Origin: Bacillus alkalicellulosilyticus
GTDB lineage: Bacteria; Bacillota; Bacilli; Bacillales; Bacillaceae_F
Direction: 5' to 3'
Length of the DNA: 64,000 bases
NCBI RefSeq assembly: GCF_002019795.1
Contig: NZ_KV917381.1
Location: forward strand, 3,256,068 to 3,320,067
A program made the position numbers and the translations under genes. The notes under the pieces are model-generated. The model did no database searches. It was not told the origin of the DNA and saw only the letters and a program-made list of their open reading frames with translations. This document shows, piece after piece, positions 27,441 through 36,727 of this stretch. Positions within the stretch are counted from its first letter, which is position 1. The number at the start of each line of letters is the position of its first letter.

Positions 27441-27671
27441 GGTAACCCACACTCCTTTTTTTGATCTGCAACTGCAACAATCAATAACGAAATATTCAGA
27501 TTTTTTATTGTTTCTTCATTATATCATATGAACGTACCAAAGAAAATGGTACTCTTGTTATTTATTTTGTTTTGTTTCCATATCTACCTACATGTTCATG
27601 AGTTCAATCATTATGAGCGATGTTTTCAGTATGTTACACTATAGAAAAAAACAGTCGAAGGGAGTTAGATT

Positions 27672-28301
27672 ATGTCGTTTACAGGTTTTAGTTCTGAAGA
27701 CTTTAATGTATTTTCTATAGAAGGACTCGAAGCAAGGATGGAAGGAATTCAAACGATAATTCAACCAAAATTTAAAGCTATAGGTGAAGAATTAACGGAT
27801 GACCTCTCTATGTTAACAGGATCTGAGATGAATCTTCATATCGCCAAACATGCCCGAAGAACCGTAAATCCTCCAAAGGACACTTGGTTAGCGTTTTGTC
27901 ATGATAAACGAGGGTATAAAAAACATCCACATTTTCAAATTGGACTATTTGATGACCATCTTTTCATTTGGCTTGCCTTTATTTATGAATTACCTAATAA
28001 AAGTGAGATCGCTCAAAGATTACTTGAAAACATTGATGAGGTTAGAAACTTAATCCCTGATGATTATGTGATCTCAATGGACCATATGCAAAAGGCTGCA
28101 ACACCTGTAAAAAGTTTGACTACTGAAGATTTAGAAGAAAAGTTACGCCGTTTTCGTGATGTGAAAAAAGCAGAGTTTCTAATCGGAAGACATTTTTCAC
28201 CACAGGACCCTACCATCCGAGACGGACAACAGTTTATTCAAATTGCCAAAGAGACCTATGCAACCCTAGTTCCTCTTTATAAAAAAGCATTTTCTTATTA
28301 G
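27672..28301 (+). CDS. yktB: DUF1054 family protein (YktB)
   Basis: A 209-residue protein of the YktB/DUF1054 family. Recognisable blocks are the N-terminal FTGFSSEDFNVF, HIAKHARRTVNPP and FQIGLFDDHLFIWLAFIYE. The family is conserved in Firmicutes and its function is unknown. GAAGGGAG precedes the ATG. It forms a convergent pair with yktA (28457), separated by a duplicated terminator region. Confidence 0.9.
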   Translation: MSFTGFSSEDFNVFSIEGLEARMEGIQTIIQPKFKAIGEELTDDLSMLTGSEMNLHIAKHARRTVNPPKDTWLAFCHDKRGYKKHPHFQIGLFDDHLFIWLAFIYELPNKSEIAQRLLENIDEVRNLIPDDYVISMDHMQKAATPVKSLTTEDLEEKLRRFRDVKKAEFLIGRHFSPQDPTIRDGQQFIQIAKETYATLVPLYKKAFSY

Positions 28302-28302
28302 A

Positions 28303-28336
28303 GAAAACTCTCCAAAGGTCAAAGACCGACCTTTGG
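28303..28336 (+). repeat. Truncated first copy of a duplicated terminator
   Basis: 34 bp starting GAAAACTCTCCAAAGG, identical to 28415-28448. This copy lacks the last nine bases needed to close the outer stem and has no T run. Confidence 0.85.
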
Positions 28337-28414
28337 GGCACGCTCCGCTCGCTACTCAGCTAAGAGTAAACCATTCTTAGCTTCTAAAACACGTATCGGC
28401 TCTCGCTTTGCTAC

Positions 28415-28457
28415 GAAAACTCTCCAAAGGTCAAAGACCGACCTTTGGAGAGTTTTC
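28415..28457. terminator. Terminator between yktB and yktA (second, complete copy)
   Basis: An 18-bp perfect stem (28415-28432 with 28440-28457) around AAAGACC. The 78 bp between the two copies contain a smaller inverted repeat (AGCTAAGA/TCTTAGCT) and nothing recognisable as coding. Confidence 0.85.
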
Positions 28458-28726
28458 TACATTTTTATTATTGTTTTTTCGGGGTTTTCTTTGGCTGCTT
28501 TAATTACGTGGTAGCATGAGATTTTTTTATCTGCTTCTTCTTCGTATTCTTTGCATAATTGTTTTTCTTCGCTTTTGGATGGGACGATTTCTTTAAAGCG
28601 CTTATATATGCGCAACATCTTCTCTCTGCTAATTCCTTTCGCGTAGGCCTCTTCTATCCCTTGAAAGAAAGAAATGACATCCACTACTTCTTCTTTGCTC
28701 CAGTCTATTGAAATGGGAAAGTTCAT
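28457..28726 (-). CDS. yktA: UPF0223 family protein (YktA)
   Basis: An 89-residue helical protein of the UPF0223 family (YktA in B. subtilis). It shows the family start [16 protein letters not shown] and the core [19 protein letters not shown]. The only known data are structural and the function is unresolved. AAGGAGATG precedes the ATG. The coding end abuts the terminator stem. Confidence 0.9.
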   Translation of the reverse strand: MNFPISIDWSKEEVVDVISFFQGIEEAYAKGISREKMLRIYKRFKEIVPSKSEEKQLCKEYEEEADKKISCYHVIKAAKENPEKTIIKM

Positions 28727-28738
28727 TTTTTCATCTCC

Positions 28739-29698
28739 TTACTTACTCCATCTGTTTCGTATCGTTTCTGCATCTTGAATCATTCTTTTTATTAAGTCTT
28801 CTACTTTTGGTACATCATGAATTCTTCCCACGATTTGGCCAGCCCAACCAAAGCCTTTATTTTCTTTCCCCTCATAAATATATCGTTTATTCGCTTCTCC
28901 GCTTATAAAGTCTTTTATAGCCTCATATGTGCCTTCTTGATTCTCGGCTTCTAGAATTTTATCTGTCCATTCATTGCGAAGGGCCCTTGCAGGAGCTCCT
29001 AACGCTCTCTTTATCACAATCGTATCTGTCTCGGTTGCCTTAAGGATATCTTGCTTATAAAGATCGTGGGCATGTATACATTCCTGAGTAGCGATAAACC
29101 TTGTGCCCATTTCAATACCCTCAGCCCCCAAAGCAAGTGCGGCCATTAATCCTCTTCCATCGCCAATCCCACCTGATGCGATAACAGGAATAGATACGGC
29201 ATCGACAACTTGTGGGACAAGTACCATTGTACCTGTATCACTCTTCCCTAAATGCCCTCCACCTTCTTGTCCTACAACCATTACTGCATCTGCTCCAAGT
29301 TCTTCGGCTTTCTCTGCTTGCCTTTTTGCAGCTACTAAGACTAATTTTTTTATATTGACTCCTTGCAATTGTTCAAAAATAGGCGTGGGATTGCCTCCTG
29401 TTATTGATATGACAGGTACGTTTTCTTCAATGGCGACTTCAACCATATCCTGATAAGGTCTTCTGCTTTGACCGATAGCAAAATTAACACCAAACGGCTT
29501 CTCAGTTTTTCTTCGTACCTCTTTTATTTCTTGTCTTAACTGTTCCGGACTTGCAAGTGACATCGCGGTAATTTGCCCCAACCCGCCTGCGTTTGAAACA
29601 GCAGCTGCTAACTCTGCATATGCTAAATAAGCCAACCCTCCTTGAACAATAGGGTATGTGATATTAAGTAGTTGTGTTACCTTAGTATTCCAATTCAT
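28739..29698 (-). CDS. Nitronate monooxygenase / FabK-like FMN oxidoreductase
   Basis: A 319-residue (beta/alpha)8 flavoenzyme of the NPD/2-nitropropane dioxygenase family. FMN phosphate-binding and active-site blocks are visible: YPIVQGGLAYLAYAELA, AVMVVGQEGGGHLG and VIASGGIGDGRG. The GGHLG segment is typical of class II nitronate monooxygenases and FabK. It could oxidise nitronates or act as an enoyl-ACP reductase; the adjacent genes do not decide. AAGGAGGCTTC lies just before ATG 29698; a 40-residue upstream extension is rejected. B. subtilis lacks a gene between yktA and speA. Confidence 0.85.
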   Translation of the reverse strand: MNWNTKVTQLLNITYPIVQGGLAYLAYAELAAAVSNAGGLGQITAMSLASPEQLRQEIKEVRRKTEKPFGVNFAIGQSRRPYQDMVEVAIEENVPVISITGGNPTPIFEQLQGVNIKKLVLVAAKRQAEKAEELGADAVMVVGQEGGGHLGKSDTGTMVLVPQVVDAVSIPVIASGGIGDGRGLMAALALGAEGIEMGTRFIATQECIHAHDLYKQDILKATETDTIVIKRALGAPARALRNEWTDKILEAENQEGTYEAIKDFISGEANKRYIYEGKENKGFGWAGQIVGRIHDVPKVEDLIKRMIQDAETIRNRWSK

Positions 29699-29867
29699 AT
29701 GAAGCCTCCTTATCATGTTTCTTCTTTTTCGACTCATAAGTTTCCTATGAAAATAACAAACTAAGCAGACCACTGGAAAGATTTTGTTTGATTTTAGTGT
29801 TGAATTTGATATACTCATTCTTGTTTTATTATTCTTATTTTATCTTATGTAAAAAGAGGTGTCGTCG

Positions 29868-31343
29868 TTGTCCCAACAACATTTAACTCCATTATATACA
29901 GGTGTGAAAGAGCATGCCAAGCAGGACCCTGTCCAGTTTCACATTCCTGGGCACAAAAAAGGAAATGGTATGGACCCTGAATTTCGTGACTTTATTGGGG
30001 AACATGCGTTGTCTATTGATTTAATAAACATTGGTCCATTAGATGATTTACATCATCCAAGTGGGATAATCAAACACGCTCAACAGTTAGCTGCAGAAGC
30101 ATTTGGAGCAGATTATACCTTCTTCTCCGTTCAAGGGACGAGCGGTGCCATTATGACAATGATTATGAGCGTATGCGGCCCTGGAGATAAGATTATCGTT
30201 CCAAGGAACGTACATAAATCGATTATGTCGGCAATTATTTTTTCTGGAGCAACCCCTATCTTTATTCATCCAGAAATCGATAATCAACTGGGCATTTCAC
30301 ATGGTATCACTACTGAATCTGTTAAAAAAGCACTATCACAACACCCTGATGCTAAAGGCCTCCTTGTGATTAATCCCACTTATTTTGGTGTCAGTGCTAA
30401 TCTTGAAGAAATTGTTGATATTGCTCATAGCTATGACATCCCAGTCATTGTAGATGAGGCGCATGGAGTTCATATACACTTTCATGAGGACTTGCCTAAA
30501 TCTGCTATGCAAGCAGGTGCAGACATGGCTGCTACAAGTGTACACAAGCTTGGCGGGTCAATGACACAAAGTTCTGTCCTTAATGTGAGGGAGGGCCTTG
30601 TCTCATCACGACGCGTCCAAACGATTATTAGTATGTTAACTACAACGTCAACATCCTACTTATTATTATCTTCACTTGATGTAGCTAGAAAACGTTTAGC
30701 AACTGAAGGGCATGCTATGATTTCTGAAGCAATTCATTTAGCGAATGAAACAAGAAAAGCCATCAATGAAATCTCTGGCTTATATTGTGTAGGAAATGAA
30801 ATTGTAGGGACTGCCGCAACATTTGATTATGACCCGACCAAACTAATCATTTCAGTTAAAGATTTAGGAATTACAGGGTATGATGTTGAGGTGTGGTTAC
30901 GAGAAACCCATAACATTGAAGTGGAGATGTCAGATTTATATAACATCCTTTGTATTATTACATTTGGAGACACAAAAAGAGAAACAGGTATATTAGTGAA
31001 AGCCTTAGCTGAACTCTCAAACTTCCATAAGGATAATATTGAATCACGTCAAACAGCACCAGTGTTTATTCCGAATATCCCAACTCTCGCGTTATCACCT
31101 CGTGATGCCTTTTATTCGGAAACCGAGGTTGTACCATTTAAAGAATCAGCTGGTCGAATTATCGCCGAGTTTATCATGGTCTATCCACCAGGCATTCCGA
31201 TTTTAATACCAGGTGAAATCATTTCAGAAGAAAACATTACGTATATCGAGAGGAATTTAAAAGTTGGTTTACCTGTACAAGGACCGGAAGACCCTGATTT
31301 TAATAATATTCGTGTTATTAAAGAACACCGAGCGATACGTTAA
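29868..31343 (+). CDS. speA: Arginine decarboxylase (Orn/Lys/Arg decarboxylase family)
   Basis: A 491-residue fold-type I PLP enzyme. The start TPLYTGVKEH and FHIPGHKKGNGM are the Bacillus SpeA signature, and the PLP-binding Lys lies in SVHKLGGSMTQSS. A short C-terminal domain follows (PPGIPILIPGE). It makes agmatine from arginine, the first step of the agmatine route to putrescine and spermidine. TTG at 29868 has AGAGGTG 6 nt upstream; an in-frame GTG at 29859 overlaps that site. B. subtilis has speA between pdhABCD-slp and yktA, the same neighbourhood. Confidence 0.92.
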   Translation: MSQQHLTPLYTGVKEHAKQDPVQFHIPGHKKGNGMDPEFRDFIGEHALSIDLINIGPLDDLHHPSGIIKHAQQLAAEAFGADYTFFSVQGTSGAIMTMIMSVCGPGDKIIVPRNVHKSIMSAIIFSGATPIFIHPEIDNQLGISHGITTESVKKALSQHPDAKGLLVINPTYFGVSANLEEIVDIAHSYDIPVIVDEAHGVHIHFHEDLPKSAMQAGADMAATSVHKLGGSMTQSSVLNVREGLVSSRRVQTIISMLTTTSTSYLLLSSLDVARKRLATEGHAMISEAIHLANETRKAINEISGLYCVGNEIVGTAATFDYDPTKLIISVKDLGITGYDVEVWLRETHNIEVEMSDLYNILCIITFGDTKRETGILVKALAELSNFHKDNIESRQTAPVFIPNIPTLALSPRDAFYSETEVVPFKESAGRIIAEFIMVYPPGIPILIPGEIISEENITYIERNLKVGLPVQGPEDPDFNNIRVIKEHRAIR

Positions 31344-31351
31344 TTAATATA

Positions 31352-31417
31352 CGGCTTAGCGAAGATACTGAAAAGTTGAAAACCTTTAAAGTAGCTTGGG
31401 CTTTGCCGTTTTTTTCA
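31352..31417 (+). terminator. Possible terminator of speA
   Basis: ACGGC-tt-AGC and GCT-tt-GCCGT can pair around a loop of about 40 nt, followed by TTTTTTT. The long loop makes this tentative. The remainder of the 337-bp gap to 31680 shows no gene. Confidence 0.45.
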
Positions 31418-31641
31418 TTTTGAGAACCCTTTAGGTCTGTCGATTCGATTGAATATCGAACTAGCTTATCCGATTCTTCTTTTGTTTTGTCCGATATCGG
31501 AGTGGATTAGCGCTAACCAACAGGTCTAGACCAAAAATTAAAAATATGTTTATTTTATGTAATTTCTTTGTTTAGGACAATCTTAGGAGGGGGTAGATCA
31601 AAAAAGAATGGGATTATGTATACTTCTTATCCCAGCCAAAC

Positions 31642-31672
31642 AAAAAACGCATCGACATAAATGCGATGCGTC
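31642..31672 (-). terminator. Terminator of the DUF3055 gene
   Basis: ACGCATCG / CGATGCGT stem followed on the minus strand by TTTTTTG. Confidence 0.82.
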
Positions 31673-31680
31673 TATCTAAA

Positions 31681-31977
31681 TTAGTACTGTGGCTCTAATG
31701 GCATTGTTGGTAAGGTTTCTTCAAAAAAGAGTGACAAATCTTCAGCTTCTTTCGGCTGTTTAATGTGGAAAACTCTCTGCAAATGGTCAATGTTTTTCGC
31801 ATCATCTGCACAAAGCAATGCAGATCTTCCAGTTTGCATGCAAATCACGAGAGGTTTACCAAAGAACATGTTTGTGTAAACAATCCCAAAATCATAGCGA
31901 ACATCATCCGTCGTAAAGCCTGTAAATTGGACCTTTACATTTTCTTGCTCATCGTACAAACGTTCAAACAAATTCAT
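31681..31977 (-). CDS. DUF3055-type small protein
   Basis: A 98-residue soluble protein beginning MNLFERLYDEQ, which I recognise as the DUF3055 type found in Bacillus. It has alternating strands (VKVQFTGFTT, YDFGIVYTNMFFG, LVICMQTG) and an acidic C-terminus. Function unknown. ATG at 31977 is preceded by AGGAGGTGTATCGA, so an upstream in-frame codon at 31986 is not used. Confidence 0.75.
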   Translation of the reverse strand: MNLFERLYDEQENVKVQFTGFTTDDVRYDFGIVYTNMFFGKPLVICMQTGRSALLCADDAKNIDHLQRVFHIKQPKEAEDLSLFFEETLPTMPLEPQY

Positions 31978-32089
31978 TCGATACACCTCCTATTATATTT
32001 TGAAGCATTGTAGTTATATTATAGACTGAAAATTCTGTTTTTGCAATCATTTAGACAAAATTTAATTATTACAATATTATGTCATCGTG

Positions 32090-32536
32090 TCAATCCATTT
32101 TATATTTATTTTTTTGTTGAGCCTCTATGAAGCGTGATACTTCATGAAAAAATATCATATCTTCTTCAGATATGTCATAACGATGAACAGGAATATATAT
32201 ATTGATAATACCTATTAAATGATGACCATCGTAAAAAGGTGCCATAATACTGTTCGTATCATGATATTGAACAATAGTAGTTTCTCCACGAATCGCACAT
32301 TTACTTAATTCACCGCTACCAAATTTTTCTCTTTCCATAAAAAGACCTTTCCCAACTTGCTCTATCAAGCAGAAAACATAATCAGTCACGATATATATTC
32401 CGGCTGAGAATCCTTCTATTGTATTTTTTCCTAGAGCTTGAATAACCCCTTTATAGAATTCTTGTATTGTCCCCGCATAATCTGGCACTAATCCAACTTC
32501 CAATCTTAATTCATCAAGAAATTGAGATTTGTCCAT
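32090..32536 (-). CDS. GAF-domain-like protein
   Basis: A 148-residue protein consisting of one GAF-like domain. Typical features are a helix EFYKGVIQALG, central strands around GFSAGIYIVTDYVFCLIEQVGKG, and the C-terminal strand-helix unit IMAPFYDGHHLIGIINIYIP...EDMIFFHEVSRFI. Such proteins bind small molecules or, as in free methionine-R-sulfoxide reductase, catalyse; the catalytic Cys set of fRMsr is not present. It may be a stand-alone sensor. TAGGGGGGATC precedes ATG 32536. Confidence 0.7.
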   Translation of the reverse strand: MDKSQFLDELRLEVGLVPDYAGTIQEFYKGVIQALGKNTIEGFSAGIYIVTDYVFCLIEQVGKGLFMEREKFGSGELSKCAIRGETTIVQYHDTNSIMAPFYDGHHLIGIINIYIPVHRYDISEEDMIFFHEVSRFIEAQQKNKYKMD

Positions 32537-32714
32537 ACGATCCCCCCTAAAACAGTTCACCTTTCAAGATTTACGAATTTCCCCCTAATACGTTTCATAT
32601 ATCTACATTATTTTATTCATATTTCTTCTATCCATTCCATATTGTTGTCATAAATTGATTCAGATGCTAAGATTAATTTAATAAATTATACATAATGACA
32701 GGAGTGCTTATTGG

Positions 32715-33143
32715 ATGGCAAATACAGCTTATGTAAAGCTTGTAAGTAAGTCTAATAAACAAGTTATAACACTAGATGAGTTAAAAGATATTTTCGTCTA
32801 CTATCAGACGATTACCAAGAAAACTGGGACACAATTAGACTGGAGTTATGGAGACGCCGCATTTCCTTATATTATTACTGAACCACCTGAAGCAGAAGGT
32901 AAGTGGTTTTATTTAAAAGGCATAGAGGATCGGTATAAGTACATTGTTTTTGGAGTTGACGGTAATCAAAACGATAATGAAGACGATACTTCATCCAAGA
33001 GTTATATTCAGGTTGTATTACCAGAGGGTTCAACCCATGGAGACAAAGGGAAAGCAAATGAATTTGTGAAATTTCTTGGCAGAAAATTAGAAGCAGAGGT
33101 CGAGTTGTTTAACGGCAGAACAATGTACTATTATAAACGATAA
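32715..33143 (+). CDS. Bacillus-specific conserved protein (DUF1885-like)
   Basis: A 142-residue soluble protein beginning ANTAYVKLVSKS, with mixed alpha/beta pattern and a basic end (YYYKR). Length and N-terminal pattern resemble the DUF1885 family of structurally solved Bacillus proteins of unknown role; this assignment is tentative. CAGGAGTG lies upstream of the ATG. It is divergent from the GAF-like gene. Confidence 0.65.
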   Translation: MANTAYVKLVSKSNKQVITLDELKDIFVYYQTITKKTGTQLDWSYGDAAFPYIITEPPEAEGKWFYLKGIEDRYKYIVFGVDGNQNDNEDDTSSKSYIQVVLPEGSTHGDKGKANEFVKFLGRKLEAEVELFNGRTMYYYKR

Positions 33144-33150
33144 AATAATA

Positions 33151-33202
33151 AGAGGCTGGCCCACGGTGTTTTGCACCTTAGGTCAGCCTCTATCATTTTT
33201 TA
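33151..33202. terminator. Terminator between convergent genes
   Basis: AGAGGCTG / CAGCCTCT outer stem with GGTG/CACC inside, then ATCATTTTTT. It serves the DUF1885-like gene and possibly the peptidase gene. Confidence 0.8.
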
Positions 33203-34285
33203 TTGAAATATACTTACTAGAACGTCACGTACTTCATCTTGGCTCAATGGTTCCCAAAAAAGTTCACCATAAATTAAAATATCCTGATGGAGATGAAGTT
33301 CACTTAAATCCTGATTCACGCTTCCACTCGTTCCTGAATTCCCTAAGTACCCTATAACAGTTTCAGCATTTATACTATCCCCAACCTTAAGATCTTCAGG
33401 GATTCCTGATAAATGAGCAAACCTACTCATTATCCCATTTGGATACTGTATCCATACTTGCTGACCACGTAGTCTGTCAAAAATATATTCAGGCGTCTCC
33501 CCTATCAAAGCTGTTACCATTAAGTCTTCATTACGTGCTTCTGGAGATTCATATTCAACAAAATCATGATCTGCCCGAACTACAATCCCTTTAGCCATCC
33601 CATAAATAGGAGTACCATGACCAATTTCTCCACCTGAGGAGAAGCCATACCAATCTAAGCCTTCATGATATCCGTTTCGATAGGCACGAACAGCGCCAGG
33701 AAGGTGAGATGCAATTGTGCTAACTTCCGCATCCTTAATTGGTTTTTCAAAAAATGACAAAAATTCAATCATGTCCTCGCTTGTCCAATTTAAAAAGTCG
33801 AAATCACTTGGTGGGCCGCCTACACGCTCTGTAGGTCCTCTCCATTCAAATGCTATTGCGGACTCCTCATATTCGATTTGCAATCCCATCCCTATTGTCA
33901 AAAAAGCAGCAGGTAAATATATTTCTTCCTCATCAATGATTAAATAGATATCTTCACTTGCCAGATATTCACCATTTCGTTCTAGAACTGGAACACCAGC
34001 CACAAGATAATATACATCATTATTTATATTTACATGTAATGTCCTATGAACTTCATCATAAGAATAGGTGCCCCCGACAATATCAATTAAATCCTCCAGC
34101 CGAAACCTTGCCTCATCAGCAGCAATTTCCATTGGGAGCTCCTCAATAAATTCATTAACTTCCGGCACCTCAACATTGGCAGTTTCTTCGTGTTCCATAT
34201 CTACAATTTCTTCTTGCGGTATACTATTATTTTGACAGGAGCCTACAAGACCAAGGGCTATAAGAACCACTGCTATTTTTCTCAT
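33200..34285 (-). CDS. M23 metallopeptidase lipoprotein
   Basis: A 361-residue lipoprotein: lipobox VGSC, a strongly acidic spacer, a beta-rich domain resembling the copper amine oxidase N-terminal stalk (about 60-150), and a C-terminal LytM/M23 peptidase. Catalytic zinc motifs are present: HEGLD (HxGxD) and LHLHQD (HxH). M23 enzymes cut peptidoglycan cross-bridges or activate hydrolases. It would act outside the membrane. ATG at 34285 begins the lipoprotein signal; the ribosome site (GAAGAG) is weak. A 31-codon upstream extension has no signal peptide and is rejected. Confidence 0.88.
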   Translation of the reverse strand: MRKIAVVLIALGLVGSCQNNSIPQEEIVDMEHEETANVEVPEVNEFIEELPMEIAADEARFRLEDLIDIVGGTYSYDEVHRTLHVNINNDVYYLVAGVPVLERNGEYLASEDIYLIIDEEEIYLPAAFLTIGMGLQIEYEESAIAFEWRGPTERVGGPPSDFDFLNWTSEDMIEFLSFFEKPIKDAEVSTIASHLPGAVRAYRNGYHEGLDWYGFSSGGEIGHGTPIYGMAKGIVVRADHDFVEYESPEARNEDLMVTALIGETPEYIFDRLRGQQVWIQYPNGIMSRFAHLSGIPEDLKVGDSINAETVIGYLGNSGTSGSVNQDLSELHLHQDILIYGELFWEPLSQDEVRDVLVSIFQ

Positions 34286-34435
34286 GTTCCCAACTCTTCT
34301 CTCTTTAAATAAAATTATTGTCCTATTGTATCGTGATTCTACAAGAATTGACAAGTTTTCTTCTATAAACAACATCAACTATTTTCCACAAAAAAAGCTA
34401 TACCCTTACGAAATACATTCACTGTTGGAACTCAA

Positions 34436-34476
34436 AGAGACTACAGAGAAAGAATTATCGTTCTCTGTAGTCTCTT
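34436..34476 (-). terminator. Hairpin after the polysaccharide deacetylase gene
   Basis: AGAGACTACAGAGAA pairs with TTCTCTGTAGTCTCT around a 10-nt loop, about 15 nt past the stop. The stem is strong and the T run weak. Confidence 0.75.
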
Positions 34477-34489
34477 ATCAAGTTATATA

Positions 34490-35344
34490 CTACTTAATTA
34501 ATGCGGGGTCGACAATGGAGTATCCTTTCTCCTCAAGCCCAGTTATGATTCGGTCTAATGCAGCATTTGTCCATTCACGATCATGCATTAATAAAATAGC
34601 TCCATGTGATAATTCAGGCGCATTTACCATAATATCTGCTAATGCATCCGCTTCTCTATACTCATTAAAGTAATCATATCCATAGCTCCAGTTCATATAC
34701 TGCATACCTTCTTCTTCTACTACTTCTCTTGATACATCCGTGTTCACACCAAATGGTGCTCTAAAAAAGCGTGGACGCTCTCCTATAATTTCTTCAATTT
34801 TTTCATTAACCTCAATAATTTCTTTTCGTTGTTCTTCAGCAGATAATTCACTTAGATTAGGGTGGTTCATGGTATGATTTCCAATTTCGAATCCGTCTTC
34901 ATGCAAAGATATCAATTGATCTCTGCCTTCATCAGTAAGTAAAAAATGTCCGTTAACGAAATAGATTGCATTTACATTGTGCTTTTTCAATGTTTTAGCC
35001 ATTTCTAGACTATGTTTATCTGGTACATCATCTATTGTTAGTAAGACCACCGCTTCATCAGCATCATCAATTGGTTCAATCCTCCAATTCGACTGATTTA
35101 CTTCATATAATGGCTCTTGAGGAGGAACTTCTTCAGTATCTTCCTCTTCAATTACATCATCCACTGGTTCTTCTTCTATAGGGGGTTCAACCTCAACAGC
35201 AATCTCTTCATCAATGCTCCTTGGTTCCTCGCCGATTTCAACCCCATTTTGTGCAGTTTGTTCAGGTGGATTAGTGGGTTGTTGTCCTCCATTACATGCC
35301 ATTAACAATACAACGAGTACGATAAGACCAAATAATTGTTTCAT
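34490..35344 (-). CDS. Polysaccharide deacetylase lipoprotein
   Basis: A 284-residue lipoprotein: lipobox LMAC, a spacer of about 60 residues with long Glu runs, then a NodB-homology domain (about 90-280). Carbohydrate esterase family 4 motifs are visible: LTIDDVP in place of TFDDG, the zinc pair HTMNH, RAPFG and the C-terminal LLMHD. Likely substrates are peptidoglycan sugars or other wall polysaccharides. ATG at 35344 with AGGAAGGGA upstream is preferred over GTG two codons earlier. It lies next to, and points the same way as, the M23 lipoprotein gene. Confidence 0.88.
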   Translation of the reverse strand: MKQLFGLIVLVVLLMACNGGQQPTNPPEQTAQNGVEIGEEPRSIDEEIAVEVEPPIEEEPVDDVIEEEDTEEVPPQEPLYEVNQSNWRIEPIDDADEAVVLLTIDDVPDKHSLEMAKTLKKHNVNAIYFVNGHFLLTDEGRDQLISLHEDGFEIGNHTMNHPNLSELSAEEQRKEIIEVNEKIEEIIGERPRFFRAPFGVNTDVSREVVEEEGMQYMNWSYGYDYFNEYREADALADIMVNAPELSHGAILLMHDREWTNAALDRIITGLEEKGYSIVDPALIK

Positions 35345-35482
35345 ACACACATCCCTTCCTATTCACCATTTTATTTTTCTTACTCTTAGTATCAAAGAAA
35401 GTATAAGAAATCATTACAGATTTGCATAACAAATAACTGGAAGTTAATACTATGAATATTGCATTTAACCTAGGTGATATAT

Positions 35483-36526
35483 ATGACAAAATGGATAGGC
35501 AGAAGAGTAATAAAAACTGGATTAGCTGTTTTTATCACAGCAACGATTTGTAAGCTTTTTGATTTACCCGTTGTCTTTGCAGTGATAACTGCAATAGTAA
35601 CTACGGAACCCACTGCAGCCGATTCGATCAAAAAAGGAATCATTCGTTTACCTGCAGCAGCTATTGGTGCTAGTTTTGCGATTGTTATGGACATTATTTT
35701 AGGACAATCTGCATTAACTTATGCCGTTGTAGCCATGCTTACCATTGTAGCCTGCGCGCGTTTAAAACTAGATACAGGAACTTTGGTAGCTACATTAACT
35801 GCCGTTGCAATGATTCCAGGTACAAGTGACAGTTTCATATTCGATTTTTTAACAAGGCTTTCTGGTACAACTGTAGGTATATTAGTATCTACTCTTGTTA
35901 ATTTTGTCATTTTACCTCCACGCTTTGGTCCAATTGTAGTAAAAAAAGTCGATTATTTATATAAAGAGGTAGCAACTACTTTTACACAGTTGATTTCGCA
36001 AATAACAAAAGATGGAATTGTAAGTTCTTCGTCCTACCGGGAACTATCACAAGAAATGGATAAAGCATTTCAACTTACCCAGTTTCAAGAAGATGAATGG
36101 AAATATAGAAGTTTTGAAGAAAACGAAAAACGTTCGTTTCATTTCCTACAGGAAAAACTGCATTATTTACAACAAATTTTGTTTCATATTGGTAGCTTAT
36201 CCTATAGCCGGCTTGACCAACTTGTTATTAACAACCAACAAAAACAACAATTAATAAAAATGAGTGATACTCTTGCTGATATATTACAGGACCCTTTTCA
36301 TGAAATGAACCCGGAGCATCATTTAATGAAAGAAGAATTAAGAAAAGAGCTTTCCATTTTTTACTTAGATAATAGCACTCCATTAGCAAAAGTCTACTAT
36401 GAAATGTATTCACTCTATTCGTTAGCAGAAAAAATCTCTAAGCTGACCGAAGAAGAAAGAGTATACTCTTCTACTGAAAAGAGCTATCCTAAGTATGTGT
36501 TTGGTACCCGAATCCAATATGAATGA
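35483..36526 (+). CDS. Aromatic acid exporter family (ArAE-1/YgaE-like) protein
   Basis: A 347-residue protein with about five N-terminal membrane helices (residues 8-145, FUSC/ArAE_1-like; VVFAVITAIVTTEPT is a typical segment). A C-terminal cytoplasmic helical domain of about 180 residues (ArAE_1_C type) follows. Relatives are proposed aromatic acid or drug exporters; no adaptor or partner gene is nearby. ATG at 35483 has AGGTGA 6 nt upstream. Confidence 0.85.
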   Translation: MTKWIGRRVIKTGLAVFITATICKLFDLPVVFAVITAIVTTEPTAADSIKKGIIRLPAAAIGASFAIVMDIILGQSALTYAVVAMLTIVACARLKLDTGTLVATLTAVAMIPGTSDSFIFDFLTRLSGTTVGILVSTLVNFVILPPRFGPIVVKKVDYLYKEVATTFTQLISQITKDGIVSSSSYRELSQEMDKAFQLTQFQEDEWKYRSFEENEKRSFHFLQEKLHYLQQILFHIGSLSYSRLDQLVINNQQKQQLIKMSDTLADILQDPFHEMNPEHHLMKEELRKELSIFYLDNSTPLAKVYYEMYSLYSLAEKISKLTEEERVYSSTEKSYPKYVFGTRIQYE

Positions 36527-36538
36527 ATAATACCAATA

Positions 36539-36568
36539 GGGTGCCCCTCTTAGGAGCACCCTTTTTTT
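36539..36568 (+). terminator. Terminator of the ArAE gene
   Basis: GGGTGC-ccctcttagga-GCACCC followed by TTTTTTT. Confidence 0.9.
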
Positions 36569-36727
36569 CGTGGTGCCCTGAAAAAAATCCTTTATTTTAT
36601 ACCAAAGTGATATCTTTTAGATTTTCATTTCGTTTTTATTACATTTTTGTTACTATGATCTATTCCATTTCCTGACATGTTAAAATGACTTAGAGTGAAA
36701 TCATTAATAAAGGAAGTGAACGACATA

